Assembly: GCA_021204375.1 (NCBI GenBank)
Contig: JAJPZL010000233.1
Coordinates: forward strand, 1 to 12,144
Source: Bacteroides sp.
GTDB taxonomy: Bacteria; Bacteroidota; Bacteroidia; Bacteroidales; Bacteroidaceae
Direction of reading: 5' to 3'
Length of the DNA: 12,144 nt
Positions 8,907 to 12,144 of the stretch are shown one piece after another (positions within the stretch are counted from its first letter, which is position 1; each line of letters opens with the position of its first letter). The notes beneath the pieces were generated by a model that saw only the letters and a program-made list of their open reading frames with translations, searched no databases and had not been told where the DNA came from. A program made the position numbers and the translations under genes.

Positions 8907-8926
8907 AAATGTCATTCCAGACATTT
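8907..8926. promoter_or_regulatory. Perfect 7-bp dyad, possible operator
   Basis: AAATGTC (8907-8913) and GACATTT (8920-8926) are exact inverted repeats separated by six bases. They lie about 40 bases upstream of the rightward -7 box and between the two divergent promoters, a typical place for an activator site. No poly-T follows, so a terminator is unlikely. Confidence 0.35.
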
Positions 8927-8966
8927 ATTCTCCTAATTTCCTATTCCATATTGCAAAAGTTGCCCT

Positions 8967-8974
8967 TATCTTTG
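8967..8974 (+). promoter_or_regulatory. Bacteroides-type -7 promoter element for GH43-GH42
   Basis: TATCTTTG matches the Bacteroides TAnnTTTG consensus exactly and is preceded by a TTGCAAAAGTTG stretch like those seen in many Bacteroides promoters. Transcription starting shortly downstream would leave a leader of roughly 35 bases before the ATG at 9015. Confidence 0.65.
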
Positions 8975-9014
8975 TAGAAAAATCAGTAGTAATATTTAAA
9001 AACATACCACTACC

Positions 9015-9959
9015 ATGAAAAAGATCATAACCTGTTTGTACCTCTTATTCCTCTGCATGACCAGCCTGCCGGCACAGGAAAATGTTTATCTTTTTTCTTA
9101 TTTCAAAGGAGATAGCAAGGATGGACTCCATCTGGCCTATAGCCTGGACGGCCTGAAATGGGAAGCCCTCAACGGAGATCGCTCTTATCTTACTCCTGCG
9201 GTTAGAAAAGATAGCCTGATGCGCGACCCAAGTATTTACCAGGGTCCGAACGGTACTTTCCACATGGTATGGACGGTTAGCTGGACAGACCGCGTGATCG
9301 GGTATGCCTCTTCGAAAGACCTGATAAACTGGTCGGAGCAGGAGATCATTCCGGTGATGGTACACGAACCGGAAGCAAATAACACCTGGGCACCGGAACT
9401 TTTCTACGACGAACCTTCCGGAACATTCTATATTTTCTGGGCAACCACTATACCGGGTCGCCACAAAGAGGTGCCCACCAGCGAATCGGAAAAAGGACTC
9501 AATCACCGGATATACTATGTGACCACAAAAGACTTCAAAAAGTTCTCAGAGACGAAGATGTTCTTTGATCCCGACTTTAGTGTGATTGATGCTGCTATTG
9601 TGAAAGACCAGGACGGTACACTGATCATGGTAGTAAAGAATGAAAATTCCAATCCTCCGGAAAAGAATATCCGGGTCACAAAAACAGATAATATTCAGAA
9701 AGGATTCCCCACAGAAGTATCGGCTCCTATTACAGGAGATTACTGGGCAGAAGGGCCCGCCCCGCTGATCGTAGATGATTATATCTATGTATATTTCGAT
9801 AAATACCGGGAAAAGAAATACGGGGCAGTCCGCACATGCGATCGTATAAATTGGGAGGATGTATCCGACCAGGTATCTTTTCCTTCGGGTACCCGTCACG
9901 GAACAGCCTTTACCGTAAAAAAAGAGGTACTGGATAACTTACTGAAGAATAGCAAATAA
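9015..9959 (+). CDS. GH43-like five-bladed beta-propeller glycosidase, secreted
   Basis: 314-residue exported protein with the pattern of clan GH-F/GH43 propeller enzymes, which commonly act on arabinose- or galactose-containing side chains. A signal peptide (MKKIIT, hydrophobic core, cleavage near LPA/Q at 20-21) is followed by repeated propeller blades (LAYSLDGLKWE, IGYASSKDLINWSE, YVTTKDFKKFSE, AVRTCDRINWED). The likely catalytic triad is Asp71 in MRDPSI (base), Asp192 in VIDAAI (pKa modulator) and Glu246 in AEGPAPL (acid). His295 in SGTRHGTAF fits the conserved active-site position. Length is at the compact end for the family, with no extra C-terminal domain. It ends at TAA with no internal stop. 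It is first in the rightward transcription unit, 27 bases before GH42. Linkage specificity cannot be told from sequence alone. Confidence 0.78.
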   Translation: MKKIITCLYLLFLCMTSLPAQENVYLFSYFKGDSKDGLHLAYSLDGLKWEALNGDRSYLTPAVRKDSLMRDPSIYQGPNGTFHMVWTVSWTDRVIGYASSKDLINWSEQEIIPVMVHEPEANNTWAPELFYDEPSGTFYIFWATTIPGRHKEVPTSESEKGLNHRIYYVTTKDFKKFSETKMFFDPDFSVIDAAIVKDQDGTLIMVVKNENSNPPEKNIRVTKTDNIQKGFPTEVSAPITGDYWAEGPAPLIVDDYIYVYFDKYREKKYGAVRTCDRINWEDVSDQVSFPSGTRHGTAFTVKKEVLDNLLKNSK

Positions 9960-9986
9960 TCCGCTACTTTATCTCACACCAATACC

Positions 9987-12074
9987 ATGAAGAAAAGAAA
10001 AATATATATCCTGCTATTTACCTTTCTCTATCTGTTCCGGTTTACCGGAAATGCCCGGGAAGTAAAGGGGTAGTTCAACGATCAGGACCTGACTCTCACA
10101 GGGGTCTATTACTATCCGGAACACTGGGAGGAAAGCCAATGGGAGCGGGATTTCAAACAGATGAGTGAACTGGGATTTGAGTTTACCCATTTTGCAGAAT
10201 TTGCCTGGGCTCAGCTGGAACCGGAAGAAGGTGTTTATGATTTTGCCTGGCTGGACTGCGCAGTAGCCCTGGCAGATAAATACGGGTTAAAAGTAGTCAT
10301 GTGTACCTCTACGGCTACTCCGCCCGTCTGGTTAAGCCGGAAGTATCCGGAAATACTGATCCGGCTGGAGGATGGTACCGTATTGGATCATGGTGCCCGG
10401 CACCACGCCTCTTTTGCCTCTCCTCTCTACCGGGAACTCTCGTACAGAATGATTGAGAAGCTGGCAGAACATTATGGCAATGACTCCCGCATTATCGGTT
10501 GGCAGCTGGACAATGAACCCGATGTACAATTCGATTATAATCCGGCCGCCGAAGCTGGTTTCCGGGAGTTCCTCCGGGAGAAATATAATAATGATATCCA
10601 TGCATTGAATGATGCGTGTGGAACTGCTTTCTGGAGCGAACTTTACAGCACCTTTGACGATATTACTCTTCCGAAGTTGCGGCAGATGTTTATGAACCAT
10701 CACCAGATACTGGATTACCGTCGTTTTGCAGCCTTGCAAACGACTTCTTTTCTGGATGAGCAGTACCGAGTGATCCGGAAACATGCCAAAGACTAGTGGA
10801 TCATTACCAACTTTATTCCCGATTATGAACACGGACATATCGGACAAACAAAAGAGCTGGATTTTCAGTGCTATACCCGTTATATGGTTTACGGGGATAA
10901 CGAAGGGATCGGTCGCCGGGATTACAGGGTCGGGAATCCTTTACGCATCGCCTGGGCAAACGATTTTTTCCGCCCTTTCCAGGGAACATACGGAGTAATG
11001 GAACTACAACCCGGACAGGTGAACTGGGGAAGTATCAACCCACAGCCCCTGCCGGGAGCAGTACGTTTGTGGTTATGGAGCGTATTTGCCGGCGGCAGTG
11101 ATTTTACCTGTACCTATCGCTATCGCCAGCCACTCTATGGAACCGAACAGTATCATTATGGGATCGTAGGTACGGATGGAGTGACCGTAACACCGGGCGG
11201 AAGAGAGTTTGAGCAGTTCATGAAAGAGATCGCCCTTCTGCGTAAAGAGTACGCTCCCCGCGAAACAAAACCGGCCGATTATCTCGCCCGTCGTACGGTG
11301 ATCCTCTTTAATCACGAGAATGCCTGGAGCATCCAACGTCAGAAACAAAATTCAACCTGGAATACAGAAAAACATATTGAAAAGTATTATCGCACTCTGA
11401 AATCCTTTGGGGCACCGGTAGACTTTATTTACGAAGATAAAGATTTTAACGAATATCCGGTTATGATCGCCCCGGCTTATCAATTGGCCAACAAAGAGTT
11501 GGTAAATCGCTGGATCAGCTATGTGCAGCAGGGAGGCAATCTGGTGCTGACCTGCCGTACCGGACAAAAAGATCGTTACGGGCGACTCTTTGAAGCTCCT
11601 TTCGGCTTCCTGATCGATGAACTAACCGGAAACCGGTTGGATTTCTTCGATCTGTTATTACTCAACGATCCCGGAGTAGTAATTATGGACGGGAAACGTT
11701 ATCCCTGGAATACCTGGGGAGAAATACTGGCCCCGAGAAAAGACTCCGAAGTATGGGCTACCTATACGGAAGAGTTTTACGAAGGAAAGCTGGCCATTAC
11801 TACCCGCAACCTGGGTAAAGGTACTATTACGTATGTAGGAGTCGATTCTCAGGATGGTTCACTGGAAAAAGATCTGTTAATTAAACTTTATAATAAACTG
11901 AATACACCGGTGATGGATCTGCCCTATGGGATTACCCTCGAATACCGCAACGGTTTTGGTATCGTGATGAATTATTCAGACCAGCCGTATGCATTCAACC
12001 TTCCTGCGGGAGCAAAAGCCTTAGTCGGAGAAACAACGATTCCCACAGCCGGTGTATTGGTCTTCAAAATATAA
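9987..12074 (+). CDS. GH42 beta-galactosidase, secreted, read through two in-frame TAGs
   Basis: 695-residue GH42 beta-galactosidase if both TAG codons (residues 29 and 270) are decoded; that is normal length for the family. A signal peptide (MKKRKIYI, hydrophobic core, cleavage near GNA/R at 23) is followed almost at once by the first TAG. The catalytic barrel then starts with GVYYYPEHW, continues through FTHFAEFAWAQLEPEEG, and has acid/base Glu177 in WQLDNEPD and nucleophile Glu339 in GVMELQPGQVNW. The second TAG falls between these two residues. A Rossmann-like trimerisation domain (about 430-640, with ILFNHENAW and QQGGNLVLTCRTG) and a small beta C-domain follow, ending at TAA 12072-12074. 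Without readthrough the first stop would release only a signal peptide and the second would remove the nucleophile. It probably trims beta-galactosyl side chains of rhamnogalacturonan-I alongside the GH2. Confidence 0.9.
10071..10073 (+). other. In-frame TAG codon 29 in GH42 gene
   Basis: The gene reads AAG GGG TAG TTC AAC GAT, just after the predicted signal peptide and before the conserved GVYYYPEHW motif. The N-terminal linker is variable in the family, so the replaced residue cannot be assigned by homology; Gln is compatible. Confidence 0.78.
10794..10796 (+). other. In-frame TAG codon 270 in GH42 gene (candidate Gln codon)
   Basis: The gene reads GCC AAA GAC TAG TGG ATC ATT ACC AAC TTT. 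GH42 relatives have, from memory, a Gln-Trp-[IV]-x-T-N-[FY] segment here, so TAG replaces a conserved Gln. It lies between the two catalytic glutamates, so a terminated product could not be active. Confidence 0.87.
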
Positions 12075-12144
12075 GTAGAGGCGCATATTTGTACTGGTGT
12101 CCGGAATAAATCGTTAACATTTACTGTAATTAACTATATATGAG
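12075..12144. other. Flank after GH42
   Basis: No terminator hairpin is evident. CATATTTG at 12084-12091 matches the -7 consensus with one mismatch, and an ATG at 12140-12142 could open a further rightward gene, but only five bases of it are in view. Neither is strong enough to call as a feature. Confidence 0.3.

Larger units (their letters stand above)
8771..9014. promoter_or_regulatory. Divergent intergenic control region
   Basis: This 244-base gap separates the leftward six-gene operon from the rightward GH43-GH42 pair. It contains no gene or tRNA that I can recognise. It holds a good rightward -7 box (8967-8974), a weaker leftward candidate (8846-8853), a short perfect dyad (8907-8926) and a longer-range inverted repeat (8857-8863 with 8892-8898). 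Both transcripts are presumably controlled from here, as in other Bacteroidetes saccharide loci where a sensor regulator binds between divergent operons; no regulator gene is visible in the window. Confidence 0.7.

Noticed and set aside
8771..9014. Possible suppressor tRNA or small RNA in the intergenic region
   Set aside because: No cloverleaf, T-loop GTTC-type arm in proper spacing or CCA end could be found by eye. A tRNA-finding program would settle it.
10161..10796. Treating the middle of GH42 as an independent 211-residue gene starting at Met59
   Set aside because: It would lack the conserved GVYYYPEHW strand and the catalytic nucleophile. The same frame is open both upstream and downstream apart from TAG.
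10332..10847. 171-codon open frame on the minus strand
   Set aside because: Antisense shadow of GH42, whose motifs are clear in the plus frame.
61..12074. Pyrrolysine or selenocysteine insertion as the cause of readthrough
   Set aside because: Selenocysteine uses TGA. No methylamine methyltransferase context or shared downstream stem-loop is seen, and the sites fit Gln in ordinary glycosidases.
61..12074. Sequencing or assembly error as the source of the TAGs
   Set aside because: Typical errors are indels. Four substitutions, all producing TAG and none disrupting frame, are unlikely by error, although raw reads were not available.

Overview
The window looks like a piece of a Bacteroidetes (Bacteroidales-type) chromosome. 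It holds a polysaccharide utilisation locus for pectin, most likely rhamnogalacturonan-I with its galactan or arabinan side chains. The signs are a run of secreted or lipoprotein carbohydrate enzymes with little Shine-Dalgarno signal and a Bacteroides-style -7 box (TAnnTTTG form, 8967-8974). The family set also fits: two GH28 enzymes, a CE12-type rhamnogalacturonan acetylesterase, a GH2, a GH42, a GH43-like protein and two accessory sugar-binding-type proteins. No SusC/SusD pair, regulator, tRNA, mobile element or CRISPR array is visible.

Layout: six genes run leftward as one tight operon, in transcription order GH2 (8770-5879), CE12 (5853-4591), GH28 (4569-3070), DUF4450-like protein (3077-2310), CBM9/DOMON-like protein (2300-1470) and a second GH28 (1461-61). 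Gaps are 25, 21, -8, 9 and 8 bases. A 244-base divergent intergenic region (8771-9014) separates them from a rightward pair, the GH43-like gene (9015-9959) and GH42 (9987-12074). The GH28 enzymes would cut the backbone, the CE12 enzyme would remove acetyl groups that block it, and GH2, GH42 and GH43-like enzymes would trim side chains. All appear exported from the cytoplasm.

The outstanding feature is that three of the eight genes are interrupted only by in-frame TAG codons: GH28 at 283-285, GH2 at 7763-7765, and GH42 at both 10071-10073 and 10794-10796. Reading each TAG as an amino acid restores uninterrupted full-length proteins (466, 963 and 695 residues) that end at TAA. There is no frameshift and no internal TAA or TGA. 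From memory of the families, at least two of the sites (GH2 residue 336, GH42 residue 270) are where relatives carry glutamine, and CAG to TAG is a single transition. The affected genes are on both strands and in separate transcripts, so a cell-wide (trans-acting) amber suppression or TAG-to-Gln reassignment explains them better than a local readthrough element. TAG is at most a rare Gln codon here: 4 sites against roughly 110 CAA/CAG codons.

One observation cuts the other way. The DUF4450-like gene ends in TAG (2310-2312), and that codon is in frame with the start of the next gene, so full reassignment would fuse two proteins around an internal signal peptide. The window therefore supports partial or dual-meaning amber decoding, or an early stage of reassignment. 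Point-mutational decay of the locus is the main competing explanation.
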